Source: Mitsuaria chitosanitabida ATCC BAA-476 = NBRC 102408 (GTDB lineage: Bacteria > Pseudomonadota > Gammaproteobacteria > Burkholderiales > Burkholderiaceae_C). Taken from it: 64,000 nt of DNA. Under the pieces are notes generated by a model, which did not search any database, was not told where the DNA came from, and saw nothing but the letters and a program-made list of their open reading frames with translations. The stretch's first letter is position 1, and each line of letters begins with the position of its first letter. The stretch spans positions 124,001-188,000 of the forward strand of contig NZ_BCYP01000011.1 of assembly GCF_001598255.1 (NCBI RefSeq), read 5' to 3'. Positions 35,965 through 48,167 of the stretch are shown here, piece after piece. The translations under genes were made by a program, and so were the position numbers.

Positions 35965-37329
35965 ATGACTGATGTATCGGAATGGCTGAAGGTCGAATCG
36001 CTGGACCTGGAAGCGCAGGGCGTCGCCCATAACAGCGAAGGCAAGGTCGTCTTCATCGAGGGCGCCTTGCCCGGCGAGGAAGTGCAGGTCGCCGTCGGCC
36101 GCAAGAAGAACAACTGGGAGCAGGCCGCGTTGGTGGCCATGCGCCGCGAGAGCTCGCAACGCGTGCGGCCGGTGTGTCCGCATTTCGGCCTCCATGCCGG
36201 CGCCTGCGGGGGCTGCAAGATGCAGCATCTCCACCCGGCGGCCCAGGTGGCGGTCAAGCAGCGTGTGCTGGAAGACAACCTGTGGCACCTCGGCAAGGTC
36301 AAGCCCGAGCAGTTGCTTCGTCCGATCGAGGGTCCCGCGACCGGTTATCGCTATCGCGCGCGCCTGTCGGTGCGCTACGTGCCGAAGAAGGGGCATGTGC
36401 TGGTGGGCTTCCACGAGCGCAAGAGTCGCTACATCGCCGACATGCAGGTCTGCAAGGTGCTGCCCGAGCAGGTGAGCGCGATGCTGATGCCGCTGCGCGA
36501 GCTGATCGGCGCGATGGACGCGCGCGATCGGCTGCCGCAGATCGAGCTCGCCATCGGCAACAACGACGGCCAGGAAGTGATCGCGCTGGTGCTGCGGCAT
36601 CTGGAGCCGCTGAGCGCCGGTGACGTCGACAAGCTGCGCGCCTTCGCCGCCGAGCGCGGTGTGCAATGGTGGCTGCAACCCAAGGGGCCGGAGACGGTGC
36701 ATCTGCTCGATGCCGACGGTCCGGAGCTGGCCTACACGCTGCCGGAATTCGGCGTCGTGATGCCCTTCAAGCCGACCGACTTCACGCAGGTCAATCACCA
36801 CATCAACACGGTTCTTGTCGGCCGCGCGCTGCGTCTGCTGGCTGTGCAGCCGGGCGAGCGCGTCATCGACTGGTTCTGCGGTCTGGGCAACTTCACGCTG
36901 CCGCTGGCGACGCAGGCCCGCGAGGTGCTGGGCATCGAGGGCAGCGAGGCGCTGGTGCAGCGGTCGCGAGAGAACGCGGCGCGCAACCAGCTCGATCACA
37001 AGGCGTCCTTCGTCGCGCGCAACCTGTTCGAGATGACGCCGCAGCTGCTGGCCGCCGACGGCGAGTCGGATCGCTGGCTGGTCGACCCGCCGCGCGAGGG
37101 CGCGTTCGCGCTGGCCAAGGCGCTGGCGGACCTGGTGCAAGATCCGTCGTTGGCGCCGGGCTGGACGCCACCCAAGCGCATCGTCTACGTGTCCTGCAAC
37201 CCGGCCACGCTGGCGCGCGACGCGGGCCTGCTGGTCAACGTGGCGGGCTACCGCTGCACGAACGCGGGCGCGGTCAACATGTTCCCGCACACGGCCCACG
37301 TCGAGAGCATCGCGGTGTTCGAGCGCTGA
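35965..37329 (+). CDS. rlmD: 23S rRNA (uracil-1939-C5)-methyltransferase RlmD
   Basis: A 454-residue RumA-type methyltransferase. An N-terminal TRAM domain (about 1-60) is followed by the 4Fe-4S cysteine group in [15 protein letters not shown] plus a later CKVLP. The catalytic half has [14 protein letters not shown], the SAM loop [15 protein letters not shown], and [12 protein letters not shown] with the catalytic Cys. It makes m5U1939 in 23S rRNA. It starts 37 bases after rpoS and ends at a strong terminator. Confidence 0.94.
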   Translation: MTDVSEWLKVESLDLEAQGVAHNSEGKVVFIEGALPGEEVQVAVGRKKNNWEQAALVAMRRESSQRVRPVCPHFGLHAGACGGCKMQHLHPAAQVAVKQRVLEDNLWHLGKVKPEQLLRPIEGPATGYRYRARLSVRYVPKKGHVLVGFHERKSRYIADMQVCKVLPEQVSAMLMPLRELIGAMDARDRLPQIELAIGNNDGQEVIALVLRHLEPLSAGDVDKLRAFAAERGVQWWLQPKGPETVHLLDADGPELAYTLPEFGVVMPFKPTDFTQVNHHINTVLVGRALRLLAVQPGERVIDWFCGLGNFTLPLATQAREVLGIEGSEALVQRSRENAARNQLDHKASFVARNLFEMTPQLLAADGESDRWLVDPPREGAFALAKALADLVQDPSLAPGWTPPKRIVYVSCNPATLARDAGLLVNVAGYRCTNAGAVNMFPHTAHVESIAVFER

Positions 37330-37370
37330 GGCAGAGGCTCGAGGGCGCGACGGCGCTCGGCCAGCAAAGC

Positions 37371-37397
37371 AGAAAGGGGTCCGACGGACCCCTTTCT
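37371..37397. terminator. Bidirectional terminator, rlmD / BI-1
   Basis: A perfect 12-bp stem (AGAAAGGGGTCC) with a 3-base loop, bounded by A- and T-containing ends, between convergent genes. Confidence 0.85.
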
Positions 37398-37448
37398 CGT
37401 TGGCGCCGACCTCGTGGCCGAGGTGGCGCGAAGGTGGCTGTCGCCGGA

Positions 37449-38150
37449 TTACTCGCGGTCGCCGCCGAAGATGCCCAGCAGCTGCAGCAGCGCGGTGAAC
37501 ACGTTGTACAGGTCCAGGTAGATGTTCAGCGTGGCGCTGATGTAGTTGGTCTCGCCGCCATCGACGATGCGCTTGACGTCCACCAGCAGGAAGGCCGAGA
37601 AGATGCCCAGCACGGCCACCAGCAGCGCCAGATGCACGCCGGTGGACTGCAGGAACACGTTGGCGATGCCGGCGATCATCGCGATCACGGCGCCCACGAA
37701 CAGGAACTTCTGCAGGCCCGACAGGTCGCGCTTGACGACGGTGGCCAGCGTGGCCATCGCGAAGAAGATCGCCGCGGTGCCCCCGCCGGCCATCATGATC
37801 AGCGAGCCGCCGTTCTTGAAGCCCAGCGTCCAGGCCAGCAGGCGCGACAGCATCAGGCCCATGAAGAACGTGAAGCCCAGCAGCGCGAACACGCCGGCCG
37901 ACGAGTTCTTGGTCTTCTCGATCAGGAACATCAGGCCGAAGGCGCCGGCGAAGAACACGATCATCGACAGGCCCGGGCCCATCGTGGCGAAGATGCCGGT
38001 GGCGACGCCGATCCAGGCGCCCAGCACCGTGGGGATCAGCGACAGCGCCAGCAGCGCGTACGTGTTGCGCAGGACGCGCTGGCGGTCCGCGGCCAGCGAC
38101 GAGCCGTAGCCGAAGTCGCCGGTTTGAGGTTGGTAGCTCTGGTTGCTCAT
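37449..38150 (-). CDS. Bax inhibitor-1 / YbhL family membrane protein
   Basis: A 233-residue inner-membrane protein with seven hydrophobic segments, from NTYALLALSLIPTVLGAWIG to TGVHLALLVAVLGIFSAFLL, and the family end region VDVKRIVDGGETNYISATLN / YLDLYNVFTALLQLLG. Members act as pH-sensitive calcium leak channels or protease-interacting proteins. Start at 38150 (MSNQSYQPQ) chosen; an in-frame ATG at 38165 adds five residues. Confidence 0.92.
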   Translation of the reverse strand: MSNQSYQPQTGDFGYGSSLAADRQRVLRNTYALLALSLIPTVLGAWIGVATGIFATMGPGLSMIVFFAGAFGLMFLIEKTKNSSAGVFALLGFTFFMGLMLSRLLAWTLGFKNGGSLIMMAGGGTAAIFFAMATLATVVKRDLSGLQKFLFVGAVIAMIAGIANVFLQSTGVHLALLVAVLGIFSAFLLVDVKRIVDGGETNYISATLNIYLDLYNVFTALLQLLGIFGGDRE

Positions 38151-38268
38151 GTGCGTGCGCCCCATGAAAAAAGTGTTGCGACCATTGTAGGCGGCGACCT
38201 TAAGGCTTCGTTAAAGTCGGCGGCCAAGAAGCCCATCACTTTCTTCACCCGGAACACGAGGAGCCCCC

Positions 38269-38670
38269 ATGAAGCAGAAGCCTTACCTGAGCCTGGACGA
38301 GGTCAAGCGCATCGCCGCCGCCGCGGAAGCCGAGGCGCTCAAGAACAACTGGCCGGTGACCATCGCCATCGTCGATGACGGCGGCCATCTGCTGTGGTTG
38401 CAGCGTCTGGACAATGCCGCGGCGACGTCCGCCGTGATCGCCCCCGCCAAGGCCAAGACGGCCGCGATGGGTCGTCGCGATTCCAAGGTCTACGAGGACA
38501 TCGTCAACAACGGCCGCAACGCCTTCCTGAGCGTGCCGCTGGAAGGGATGCTCGAGGGTGGCGTGCCGGTGATGGTCGACGGCTTCTGCATCGGTGCGGT
38601 GGGCGTCAGCGGCGTGAAGTCCAACGAGGACGCGCAGATCGCCAAGGCAGGCATCGCCGCGCTGGGCTGA
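38269..38670 (+). CDS. GlcG/HbpS family heme-degrading-like protein
   Basis: A 133-residue single-domain protein of the GlcG/HbpS family: LSLDEVKRIAAAAEAEALKN, VTIAIVDDGGHLLWLQRLDN, and GGVPVMVDGFCIGAVGVSGV. Members bind heme or small ligands; no signal peptide is present here, so it is cytoplasmic. A GAGG-type ribosome site lies 7-8 bases upstream. It stands alone between BI-1 and carA. Confidence 0.88.
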   Translation: MKQKPYLSLDEVKRIAAAAEAEALKNNWPVTIAIVDDGGHLLWLQRLDNAAATSAVIAPAKAKTAAMGRRDSKVYEDIVNNGRNAFLSVPLEGMLEGGVPVMVDGFCIGAVGVSGVKSNEDAQIAKAGIAALG

Positions 38671-38686
38671 TCCCTGGCTTCTTCGC

Positions 38687-38721
38687 GCCGAGATCGGTTC
38701 GCCGCGTCGGCTGATCTCGGC
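38687..38721 (+). terminator. Hairpin after the GlcG/HbpS gene
   Basis: Nine-base arms GCCGAGATC / GATCTCGGC with a 17-base loop, starting 17 bases after the stop; no T-run follows, so intrinsic termination is only possible. Confidence 0.45.
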
Positions 38722-38844
38722 CGATTCCCCCGTCGCCATCGGGGTTCACGAGGATCGCGCGCGGCGCGACCTCGCGGCTGGCGGCCGGCTTTCACGTGTC
38801 GACGTGATGACCTGTTTGCGCAAATCTTCTCGGTAGATACCCTG

Positions 38845-38872
38845 GCGGGTTATACTTTGCAGGTTTACCCGC
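38845..38872 (+). promoter_or_regulatory. Candidate carA promoter within an inverted repeat
   Basis: TATACT (38851-38856) is a good -10 element, enclosed by the inverted repeat GCGGGT (38845-38850) / ACCCGC (38867-38872). The expected start of transcription leaves a leader of about 180 bases before the carA GTG. The upstream -35 is weak. The rest of the 374-bp gap holds two hairpins and no gene. Confidence 0.5.
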
Positions 38873-38957
38873 AACCTACCGCGCCCCGCACACTTCATCC
38901 CCGAACGCATCGGATCCCCACGGGATCCACTCCTTCACAGGAGTCCTGAGCGCACCC

Positions 38958-38982
38958 GCACGCCGAGTCGTCCAAGGCGTGC
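38958..38982 (+). promoter_or_regulatory. Hairpin in the carA leader
   Basis: Seven-base arms GCACGCC / GGCGTGC with an 11-base loop, about 60 bases before the carA start. There is no U-run, so a role as attenuator is unproven. Confidence 0.35.
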
Positions 38983-39044
38983 GCGCGATGCGCGTCGGAG
39001 ACCCCGAAGCAGAGCTGGGCGCGCGCACAACAACGGAGTTTCCC

Positions 39045-40205
39045 GTGCTGCCCGATCTGCTTTCCGCTCCTCCCGCGATTCTTGCCCTGGCAGACGGCAC
39101 GGTCTTCAAGGGTTCGTCGCTCGCCGCGAGCGGCCGAACCGTCGGTGAAGTGGTGTTCAACACCTCGCTCACCGGCTACCAAGAAATCCTCACCGACCCG
39201 AGCTACTGCCGCCAGATCGTCACCCTGACGTATCCGCACATCGGCAACTACGGCGTCAACGATGAGGACGTCGAGGCGTCGAAGATCCATGCCGCTGGCC
39301 TGATCATCAAGGAGGCGCCGGTCCTCGACTCGAACTTCCGCAAGAACCGCACGCTGCGCCAGTACCTGCGCGACGAAGGCACGGTCGCGATCGCGGACAT
39401 CGACACGCGCCGCCTGACGCGCGTGCTGCGCGAGAAGGGTGCCCAGAACGGCTGCATCCTGGCGCTGGACGCCGGTGAGCAGATCACGCAGGCCCACATC
39501 GACGAGGCGATCGCCCTGGCCAAGGGCGCGCCCAGCATGGCCGGCCTGGATTTGGCCAAGGTCGTCAGCCGCGCCGAGCGCGAGACCTGGACCGAGACCG
39601 AGTGGACGCTCGGCCAAGGCTACGGCGACCAGACCGCCCCGAAATTCCACGTCGTCGCCTACGACTTCGGCGTGAAGAGCAACATCCTGCGCATGCTGGC
39701 CTCGCGCGGCTGCAAGATCACGGTCGTGCCGGCGCAGACGCCCGCGTCGGAGGTCTTCGACCTCGAGCCGGACGGCGTCTTCCTGTCCAACGGCCCCGGC
39801 GATCCGGAGCCCTGCGACTACGCCATCAAGGCGACCGCGCAGCTGATCGAGGCGGGCATCCCCACCTTCGGCATCTGCCTGGGTCACCAGATCATGGCGC
39901 TGGCCTCCGGCGCCAAGACCTTCAAGATGAAGTTCGGCCATCACGGCGCGAACCACCCGGTGAAGGATCTGGACAACGGCCGCGTCAGCATCACCAGCCA
40001 GAACCACGGCTTCGCGGTCGATCCCGACACGCTGCCCGCCAACCTGCGCCCGACGCACGTCAGCCTGTTCGACGGCACGCTGCAGGGCCTGGCCCGCACC
40101 GACAAGCCGGCCTTCTGCTTCCAGGGTCACCCGGAAGCGAGCCCCGGCCCGCACGACATTTCGTATCTGTTCGACCGCTTCATCGGTCTGATGTCCAAGG
40201 CCTGA
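39045..40205 (+). CDS. carA: Carbamoyl-phosphate synthase small subunit
   Basis: A 386-residue glutaminase subunit. The N-terminal CarA domain ([36 protein letters not shown]) is followed by a class I amidotransferase domain with the catalytic Cys at about residue 278 in [15 protein letters not shown] and the His/Glu pair in [13 protein letters not shown]. It supplies ammonia to CarB for arginine and pyrimidine synthesis. The GTG at 39045 has GGAG 7 bases upstream and gives a normal length; earlier in-frame starts would add non-conserved residues. Confidence 0.96.
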   Translation: MLPDLLSAPPAILALADGTVFKGSSLAASGRTVGEVVFNTSLTGYQEILTDPSYCRQIVTLTYPHIGNYGVNDEDVEASKIHAAGLIIKEAPVLDSNFRKNRTLRQYLRDEGTVAIADIDTRRLTRVLREKGAQNGCILALDAGEQITQAHIDEAIALAKGAPSMAGLDLAKVVSRAERETWTETEWTLGQGYGDQTAPKFHVVAYDFGVKSNILRMLASRGCKITVVPAQTPASEVFDLEPDGVFLSNGPGDPEPCDYAIKATAQLIEAGIPTFGICLGHQIMALASGAKTFKMKFGHHGANHPVKDLDNGRVSITSQNHGFAVDPDTLPANLRPTHVSLFDGTLQGLARTDKPAFCFQGHPEASPGPHDISYLFDRFIGLMSKA

Positions 40206-40223
40206 TGAAGGGGGAGACGAGTT

Positions 40224-43200
40224 ATGCCCAAGCGTTCTGATATCAAAAGCATCCTCATCATCGGCGCCGGCCCGATCATCATCGGCCAGGCCTGCGAGTT
40301 CGACTATTCGGGCGCCCAGGCCTGCAAGGCGCTGCGCGAGGAGGGCTACAAGGTCATCCTGGTGAACAGCAACCCGGCGACCATCATGACGGACCCGGAC
40401 ACCGCGGACGTCACCTACATCGAGCCCATCACCTGGCAGGTGGTCGAGAAGATCATCGCCAAGGAACGTCCCGACGCGATCCTGCCGACCATGGGTGGCC
40501 AGACCGCGCTGAACTGCGCGCTGGACCTGCACAAGCACGGCGTGCTGGACAAGTACAAGGTCGAGATGATCGGCGCCAACGAGCACGCGATCGAGAAGGC
40601 CGAGGACCGTCTGAAGTTCAAGGACGCGATGACCAAGATCGGACTGGGCTCGGCCCGGTCCGGCATCGCGCATTCGCTGGAAGAGGCCTGGGGTGTGCAG
40701 AAGCGCATCCACGCGGACATCGGCGGCAGCGGCTTCCCGATGGTGATCCGCCCCAGCTTCACGCTGGGCGGTACCGGCGGCGGCATCGCCTACAACCCGG
40801 AAGAGTTCGAGGAGATCTGCAAGCGCGGCCTCGACCTGTCCCCGACCAATGAGCTGCTCATCGAGGAGTCGCTGATCGGCTGGAAGGAATACGAGATGGA
40901 AGTGGTCCGCGACAAGGCGGACAACTGCATCATCGTGTGCTCGATCGAGAACCTGGACCCGATGGGCATCCACACCGGCGACTCGATCACCGTGGCTCCG
41001 GCGCAGACGCTGACCGACAAGGAGTACCAGCTGCTGCGCAACGCCTCGATCGCGATCCTGCGCGAAATCGGCGTGGACACCGGCGGCTCCAACGTGCAGT
41101 TCTCGATCAATCCGGTCGATGGCCGCATGGTCGTCATCGAGATGAACCCGCGCGTGTCGCGTTCGTCGGCGCTGGCTTCCAAGGCCACCGGCTTCCCGAT
41201 CGCCAAGATCGCCGCGAAGCTGGCTGTCGGCTACACGCTGGACGAGCTCAAGAACGACATCACCGGCGGCATCACCCCGGCCTCGTTCGAGCCCAGCATC
41301 GACTACGTCGTGACGAAGATCCCCCGCTTCGCCTTCGAGAAGTTCCCGATGGCCGACTCGCGTCTGACGACGCAGATGAAGTCCGTCGGCGAAGTGATGG
41401 CCATGGGCCGCAACTTCCAGGAGTCCTTCCAGAAGGCGCTGCGCGGCCTGGAGACCGGCATCGACGGTCTGTCCGAGGTCAGCACCGACCGCGAGGAGAT
41501 CGTGCAGGAAATCGGCGAGCCCGGCCCGTCGCGCATCCTGTTCCTGGGCGACGCCTTCCGCATCGGCATGACGCTGGACGAGGTCTTCGAGGAAACCAAG
41601 ATCGATCCGTGGTTCCTGGCCCAGATCGAGCAGCTGATCAAGATCGAGCAGAGCCTGAAGGGTCGCGAGCTGGCGGGCCTGTCGGTCGACGAGCTGCGCC
41701 TGCTGAAGAAGAAGGGCTTCTCGGACAAGCGCCTGGCCAAGCTGCTGGGCACGAACCAGCACGAGGTCCGCAAGACCCGTCATGCACTGAACGTGCGCCC
41801 GGTCTACAAGCGCGTCGACACCTGCGCCGCGGAGTTCGCGACGCAGACGGCCTACATGTACTCCACGTACGACGAGGAGTGCGAGGCCAATCCGACCGAC
41901 AAGAAGAAGATCATGGTGCTGGGCGGCGGCCCGAACCGGATCGGTCAGGGCATCGAGTTCGACTACTGCTGCGTCCATGCGGCCCTCGCGATGCGCGAGG
42001 ACGGCTACGAGACCATCATGGTCAACTGCAATCCCGAGACGGTCTCGACCGACTACGACACCTCGGACCGCCTTTACTTCGAGCCGGTGACGCTCGAGGA
42101 CGTACTGGAGATCGTGGCCAAGGAAAAGCCGGTCGGCGTGATCGTGCAGTACGGCGGCCAGACCCCGTTGAAGCTGGCGCTGGACCTGGAAGCCAACGGC
42201 GTGCCCATCATCGGCACGACCCCGGATTCCATCGACATCGCCGAGGACCGCGAGCGCTTCCAGAAACTGCTGCATGAGCTGGGTCTGCGTCAGCCGCCCA
42301 ACCGCACCGCGCGCAACGAAGACCAGGCCGTCGCGCTGGCCAACGAGATCGGCTACCCGCTGGTCGTGCGCCCCAGCTACGTGCTGGGCGGTCGCGCGAT
42401 GGAGATCGTCCACGGCGACAAGGACCTGGAGCGCTACATGCGCGAGGCCGTGCGCGTCAGCGAGAAGTCGCCGGTGTTGCTGGACCGCTTCCTGGAGGAC
42501 GCGGTCGAGGTCGACGTCGACTGCATCTGCGACGGCGAGGACACCATGATGGGCGGCATCATGGAGCACATCGAGGCGGCGGGTATCCACTCGGGCGACT
42601 CGGCCTGCTCGCTGCCCCCGTACACGCTGTCCAAGGAGCTGCAGGACGAACTGCGCCGTCAGACCGCGGCCATGGCCAAGGCGCTGAAGGTCGTGGGCCT
42701 GATGAACGTGCAGTTCGCGATCCAGGGCGACGTGACCAAGGGCCTGGCCGAGAACACGGTCTACGTGCTCGAAGTCAACCCGCGTGCCTCGCGCACCGTG
42801 CCCTTCGTGTCGAAGGCGACCAGCCAGCCGCTGGCCAAGATCGCCGCGCGCTGCATGGCGGGCGTCAAGCTCAAGGACCAGAAGGCCGCGGGCGGCAAGC
42901 CCCCGGTCGAGATCCAGCCCCCGTACTACAGCGTCAAGGAAGCCGTCTTCCCGTTCAACAAGTTCCCTGGCGTGGACCCGATCCTCAGCCCGGAAATGCG
43001 TTCGACCGGTGAAGTCATGGGCGCCGGCCGGACCTTCGGCGAAGCGATGCTCAAGAGCCAGCTGGGTGCGGGCTCGCGCCTGCCGCGTCAGGGCAACGTG
43101 CTGATCACGGTCAAGAACAACGACAAGGACCGCGCGGTGGTGCTGGCCCGCGACCTGGTGGCGCTGGGCTTCGGCGTCGTCGCGACCAAGGGCACCGCGG

Positions 43201-43490
43201 CCGCGATCGAAGCGGCCGGCGTGCCGGTGCGCGTCGTCAACAAGGTCAAGGACGGCCGTCCGCACATCGTCGACATGATCAAGGGTGGTGACATCCAGCT
43301 GGTCTTCACGACGGTGGACGAGACCCGCGCCGCGATCGCCGACAGCCGTCACATCCGTCAGGCCGCGCTGGCCAACCGGGTCACGTACTACACGACCATG
43401 GCGGGCTGCGAAGCGGCCGTCGAGGGCATGAAGCACAAGGACGGTCTACTGGTGCAATCGCTGCAAGAGCTGCACGCCGAACTGCATTAA
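40224..43490 (+). CDS. carB: Carbamoyl-phosphate synthase large subunit
   Basis: A 1088-residue synthase with two ATP-grasp halves ([20 protein letters not shown] and [20 protein letters not shown] begin each), an oligomerisation domain, and a C-terminal MGS-like allosteric domain ([20 protein letters not shown]). It makes carbamoyl phosphate from bicarbonate, ammonia and two ATP with CarA, 18 bases upstream. Strong ribosome site (GGGGGAGA). Full length for the family. Confidence 0.97.
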   Translation: MPKRSDIKSILIIGAGPIIIGQACEFDYSGAQACKALREEGYKVILVNSNPATIMTDPDTADVTYIEPITWQVVEKIIAKERPDAILPTMGGQTALNCALDLHKHGVLDKYKVEMIGANEHAIEKAEDRLKFKDAMTKIGLGSARSGIAHSLEEAWGVQKRIHADIGGSGFPMVIRPSFTLGGTGGGIAYNPEEFEEICKRGLDLSPTNELLIEESLIGWKEYEMEVVRDKADNCIIVCSIENLDPMGIHTGDSITVAPAQTLTDKEYQLLRNASIAILREIGVDTGGSNVQFSINPVDGRMVVIEMNPRVSRSSALASKATGFPIAKIAAKLAVGYTLDELKNDITGGITPASFEPSIDYVVTKIPRFAFEKFPMADSRLTTQMKSVGEVMAMGRNFQESFQKALRGLETGIDGLSEVSTDREEIVQEIGEPGPSRILFLGDAFRIGMTLDEVFEETKIDPWFLAQIEQLIKIEQSLKGRELAGLSVDELRLLKKKGFSDKRLAKLLGTNQHEVRKTRHALNVRPVYKRVDTCAAEFATQTAYMYSTYDEECEANPTDKKKIMVLGGGPNRIGQGIEFDYCCVHAALAMREDGYETIMVNCNPETVSTDYDTSDRLYFEPVTLEDVLEIVAKEKPVGVIVQYGGQTPLKLALDLEANGVPIIGTTPDSIDIAEDRERFQKLLHELGLRQPPNRTARNEDQAVALANEIGYPLVVRPSYVLGGRAMEIVHGDKDLERYMREAVRVSEKSPVLLDRFLEDAVEVDVDCICDGEDTMMGGIMEHIEAAGIHSGDSACSLPPYTLSKELQDELRRQTAAMAKALKVVGLMNVQFAIQGDVTKGLAENTVYVLEVNPRASRTVPFVSKATSQPLAKIAARCMAGVKLKDQKAAGGKPPVEIQPPYYSVKEAVFPFNKFPGVDPILSPEMRSTGEVMGAGRTFGEAMLKSQLGAGSRLPRQGNVLITVKNNDKDRAVVLARDLVALGFGVVATKGTAAAIEAAGVPVRVVNKVKDGRPHIVDMIKGGDIQLVFTTVDETRAAIADSRHIRQAALANRVTYYTTMAGCEAAVEGMKHKDGLLVQSLQELHAELH

Positions 43491-43506
43491 ACTGCCCCAT
43501 CCATTC

Positions 43507-43559
43507 CGCCGCCGCCTGCTCAGGCCCCCTGAGCGGCTGCGGCGGTTTGTTTTGTTTTT
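43507..43559 (+). terminator. Terminator after carB
   Basis: Nested stem: CCGCCGC (43507-43513) with GCGGCGG (43539-43545), and an inner CTCAGG/CCTGAG hairpin, followed by TTTGTTTTGTTTTT. The T-run ends just before the greA ribosome site, so carAB and greA are probably separated. Confidence 0.85.
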
Positions 43560-43574
43560 CAAGGTTCTAGAGAC

Positions 43575-44051
43575 ATGGCCACGATCCCATTGACCAAGCG
43601 CGGTGCTGAGAAGCTCAAGGAAGAACTGCATCGACTGAAGACGGTCGAACGTCATGCCGTGATCAACGCCATCTCCGAGGCGCGCGCCCAGGGCGACCTG
43701 TCCGAGAACGCCGAGTACGAGGCCGCCAAGGACAAGCAGGGCTTCATCGAAGGCCGCATCCTCGAGATCGAGGGCAAGCTGGCCGCGGCGCAGGTGATCG
43801 ACCCGTCGTCCGTGGATGCGGGTGGCAAGGTGGTGTTCGGTACCACCGTCGACCTGGAAGAGGAAGAGTCCGGCAACGAGGTCACGTACCAGATCGTCGG
43901 CGACGACGAGGCCGACCTCAAGCAGGGTCTGATCTCGATCAGCTCCCCGATCGCGCGTGCGCTGATCGGCAAGGAAGCCGGCGACGTCGCCGAGGTGCAA
44001 GCCCCTGGTGGCATCAAGCGCTACGAGATCGTCGAAGTCCGCTACATCTGA
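43575..44051 (+). CDS. greA: Transcription elongation factor GreA
   Basis: A 158-residue factor. The N-terminal coiled coil holds the acidic tip in [20 protein letters not shown] (Asp and Glu that aid cleavage), and the C-terminal FKBP-like domain ends with [20 protein letters not shown]. It rescues backtracked RNA polymerase by stimulating transcript cleavage. Standard length. The following membrane-protein gene begins 13 bases later. Confidence 0.96.
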   Translation: MATIPLTKRGAEKLKEELHRLKTVERHAVINAISEARAQGDLSENAEYEAAKDKQGFIEGRILEIEGKLAAAQVIDPSSVDAGGKVVFGTTVDLEEEESGNEVTYQIVGDDEADLKQGLISISSPIARALIGKEAGDVAEVQAPGGIKRYEIVEVRYI

Positions 44052-44064
44052 GGGTTCGACGGCG

Positions 44065-44514
44065 ATGCTGCTGCGCATCCGTGCCCTGCTGGCGGCCCTC
44101 TGGGCCGGCGAGCTGCTGACGGTGGCCCTGCTGGCCGCGCCGAACGCGTTCGCGACGCTGGAGCGCGCGATGGCGGGTCGCTACGTCGGTCGTCTGTTCG
44201 AGCTGGATGCGCGCTTCGCGCTCGCCGCGGGCATCCTGCTGATCCTGATGGAGCGGCGGTTGCATCGCGATGGCGACGTGGGCGGCTCGGCCATGAACCT
44301 TGGGTTCCTGCTGCCGTTGTTGGCCATCGGCTTCACCGCCGCCAGCTATTACGCGCTCGAGCCGATGATGGAGGTCGCGCGGCAGGGGCAGGGCAGTTGG
44401 ACCTTCCTGCAGTTGCACGCCGTCTCGATGGTGTTCTTCGGGCTCCGGATGATCACGGTGCTCGTGCTGGCGTGGCGGGTGATGCCGCGCATCGCGCCGG
44501 CACCCGCTCGCTGA
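44065..44514 (+). CDS. DUF4149 membrane protein
   Basis: A 149-residue protein with four membrane helices; ALWAGELLTVALLAAPNAFA, GRLFELDARFALAAGILLIL and the end region LQLHAVSMVFFGLRMITVLV match the DUF4149 family. A conserved Glu/His pattern in helices 1 and 4 is seen. Function unknown. It follows greA closely, as in many Burkholderiales, and ends before a hairpin terminator. Confidence 0.85.
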   Translation: MLLRIRALLAALWAGELLTVALLAAPNAFATLERAMAGRYVGRLFELDARFALAAGILLILMERRLHRDGDVGGSAMNLGFLLPLLAIGFTAASYYALEPMMEVARQGQGSWTFLQLHAVSMVFFGLRMITVLVLAWRVMPRIAPAPAR

Positions 44515-44549
44515 CAGGGGTGCTCGCCGGATCTCGGCGCCCCAATGCA

Positions 44550-44571
44550 AAGACGGCCCGTGGACCGTCTT
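44550..44571. terminator. Hairpin between DUF4149 gene and yhbY
   Basis: AAGACGG / CCGTCTT seven-base arms with an 8-base loop; serves converging genes. Confidence 0.65.
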
Positions 44572-44621
44572 GTCGTTGAGGCCCTCGCGAGCCGTCGGGC
44601 GCGCGCGGCCGTCGTCGAAGT

Positions 44622-45098
44622 TCAGCCTTGGCTGGCCTTCTTGACGCTGGTCTGGCGCGGCTTCTTGGCGCGTTTGACCTCGCCGCCTTGCGTGACGCGC
44701 TGGTTGCCCAGCACGGTGACCTTCTTGATCTGAGGACGGTTGTTGCCGCTCTTGGAGAACTTCACGATCTTCACCGTCTTCGGAGCGGGGCGGGCGTCTT
44801 CCTTGACGGCCTTTTCCTTCTCCGGCATCGGGCGCCACAGCACCAGCAGCTTGCCGATGTGCTGGATGGGGGCGGCGTCGAGCGTGTCCGAGAGTTGGGC
44901 GAGGATCTCTTCGCGGTTCTGGCGATCGTCCGACATCACGCGGACCTTGATCAGGCCATGGGCCTTGAGCGCGGCGTCGACCTCCTTGGTCACGGCGGCG
45001 GTCAGACCATCGGCGCCGATCATCACCACCGGGTCGAGGTGGTGTGCGTCGGCGCGCTTTTCCTTGCGCTGGGCAGGGGTCAATTGAATAGCAGGCAT
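44622..45098 (-). CDS. yhbY: YhbY family RNA-binding (CRM domain) protein
   Basis: A 158-residue protein. The CRM domain spans about 1-95: [53 protein letters not shown] and the GxxG-type loop near [14 protein letters not shown] basic tail of about 60 residues (Lys/Arg-rich) is longer than in E. coli YhbY (97 residues). Acts in pre-50S ribosome maturation. It diverges from rlmE with only 18 bases between the start codons. Confidence 0.92.
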   Translation of the reverse strand: MPAIQLTPAQRKEKRADAHHLDPVVMIGADGLTAAVTKEVDAALKAHGLIKVRVMSDDRQNREEILAQLSDTLDAAPIQHIGKLLVLWRPMPEKEKAVKEDARPAPKTVKIVKFSKSGNNRPQIKKVTVLGNQRVTQGGEVKRAKKPRQTSVKKASQG

Positions 45099-45103
45099 CC
45101 GCC

Positions 45104-45109
45104 TATTAT
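45104..45109 (+). promoter_or_regulatory. Candidate -10 element of rlmE (near-leaderless)
   Basis: TATTAT, with 7 bases to the rlmE ATG; a TTGAAT lies upstream at 45084-45089 but with only 14 bases spacing. The yhbY start codon overlaps this promoter region. Confidence 0.45.
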
Positions 45110-45116
45110 CCGTGCA

Positions 45117-45791
45117 ATGAAAGTCGATACCAAAAGCAAGAAGGTGAACAAGGCGTGGCTCAACAACCACGTCAACGATCCTTACGTGAAATTGGCGCAG
45201 AAAGAGGGCTATCGCTCCCGCGCCGCCTACAAGCTCAAGGAGATCGACGAGGAGTTCCAGTTGATCCGTCCGGGTCAGGTGGTGGTGGACCTCGGCGCCT
45301 CGCCCGGCGCGTGGAGCCAGTACCTGCGCCGCCGTTTCGCGCCCAAGGAGGCGGGAGCGGGCGGGGCGGCCGTCGGTCAGCTCAACGGTCGCATCATCGC
45401 GCTGGACCTGCTCGATTTCGAGCCGATCGAGGGCGTGGAGTTCATCCAGGGCGATTTCCGCGAGGAAGAGGTGCTGACGCAGCTCGAGGCCGCGCTCGGT
45501 GGCGCGAAGGTGGATCTTGTGGTGTCGGACATGGCGCCCAATCTGTCCGGCATCGAAAGCACCGACGCGGCCCGCATGGAGCACTTGATCGAACTGGCGC
45601 TCGACTTCTCGAAGCAGCATCTGAAGCCGGAAGGCGCGCTGGTTGCCAAGGTGTTCCATGGCAGCGGGTACGACCAACTGGTCCACGCCTTCCGGGCGCA
45701 GTTCAAGAAGGTCAAGACCAGCAAGCCCAAGGCCTCGCGGGAGCGCTCGTCGGAGAACTTCCTCGTCGGCATCGGGCTCAAGTCGTCCTGA
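45117..45791 (+). CDS. rlmE: 23S rRNA (uridine-2552-2'-O)-methyltransferase RlmE
   Basis: A 224-residue FtsJ-type enzyme. The SAM loop is [20 protein letters not shown], the catalytic region [20 protein letters not shown] holds the Asp, and [15 protein letters not shown] the Lys; [15 protein letters not shown] ends the fold. It methylates Um2552 of 23S rRNA. An insertion ([10 protein letters not shown]) is present. It precedes ftsH, the usual arrangement. The ATG is directly after a likely -10. Confidence 0.95.
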   Translation: MKVDTKSKKVNKAWLNNHVNDPYVKLAQKEGYRSRAAYKLKEIDEEFQLIRPGQVVVDLGASPGAWSQYLRRRFAPKEAGAGGAAVGQLNGRIIALDLLDFEPIEGVEFIQGDFREEEVLTQLEAALGGAKVDLVVSDMAPNLSGIESTDAARMEHLIELALDFSKQHLKPEGALVAKVFHGSGYDQLVHAFRAQFKKVKTSKPKASRERSSENFLVGIGLKSS

Positions 45792-45949
45792 GTCGCGGCC
45801 GGCGCGGCGCCGGGAAGGGCGGAAATCGTCACGTTTCGCCCGCGGCAGGGCGATCAGCCGGGGAAGTCGGCCCCGCTTCTTCCTGTCGAAAGGGTGGGGG
45901 CGTGGCAATATCTATCGAGGCGTGTGGAATTGCCAATCAAGGCGAGGGA

Positions 45950-45977
45950 CTTGACTGTCCTAGAATCAACCCTATAT
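45950..45977 (+). promoter_or_regulatory. Candidate heat-shock (sigma-32) promoter of ftsH
   Basis: CTTGACT (45950-45956), 13 bases, then CCCTATAT (45970-45977) match the sigma-32 pattern CTTGAAA / CCCCATNT with one or two changes each. The same bases could serve sigma-70 (TTGACT / TATATG, spacer 16). About 60 bases of leader follow. Confidence 0.55.
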
Positions 45978-46045
45978 GCCGTGAAAGACTGCCTCCGCCG
46001 CTGATCGGCGGGCTTGGGCAGTGATGGAATGACAAAGGAGTCGCG

Positions 46046-47950
<1,905 letters not shown>

Positions 47951-47991
47951 TCGACGACATGTCCCCGCGGCGCGTGTGGCGCGCCGCCCCG

Positions 47992-48016
47992 AAGGCCGGT
48001 CCCAGGACCGGCCTTT
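47992..48016 (+). terminator. Terminator after ftsH
   Basis: AAGGCCGGT / ACCGGCCTT arms around CCCAGGA, followed by TTTT, 41 bases after the stop. Confidence 0.85.
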
Positions 48017-48167
48017 TGCATGGGCGGACGGGAATCATCGGGCGGGGAGCCCTGCGACCGATCCTGTCCGGTGCCCATGCGCCCAGGGTCCTTTCGGCTT
48101 ACGTCATACTGCCGGCTTGGCCGCGGCGCGCCGAGCGCGCCTCCGCGAGCGCGACACACTTTCGCCC

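Noticed and set aside
38895-43436. Open frame of 1513 codons antisense to carA and carB
   Set aside because: The sense frames are unmistakable carA and carB. The antisense frame arises from strong third-position GC bias and translates to His/Arg/Asp-rich text without domains.
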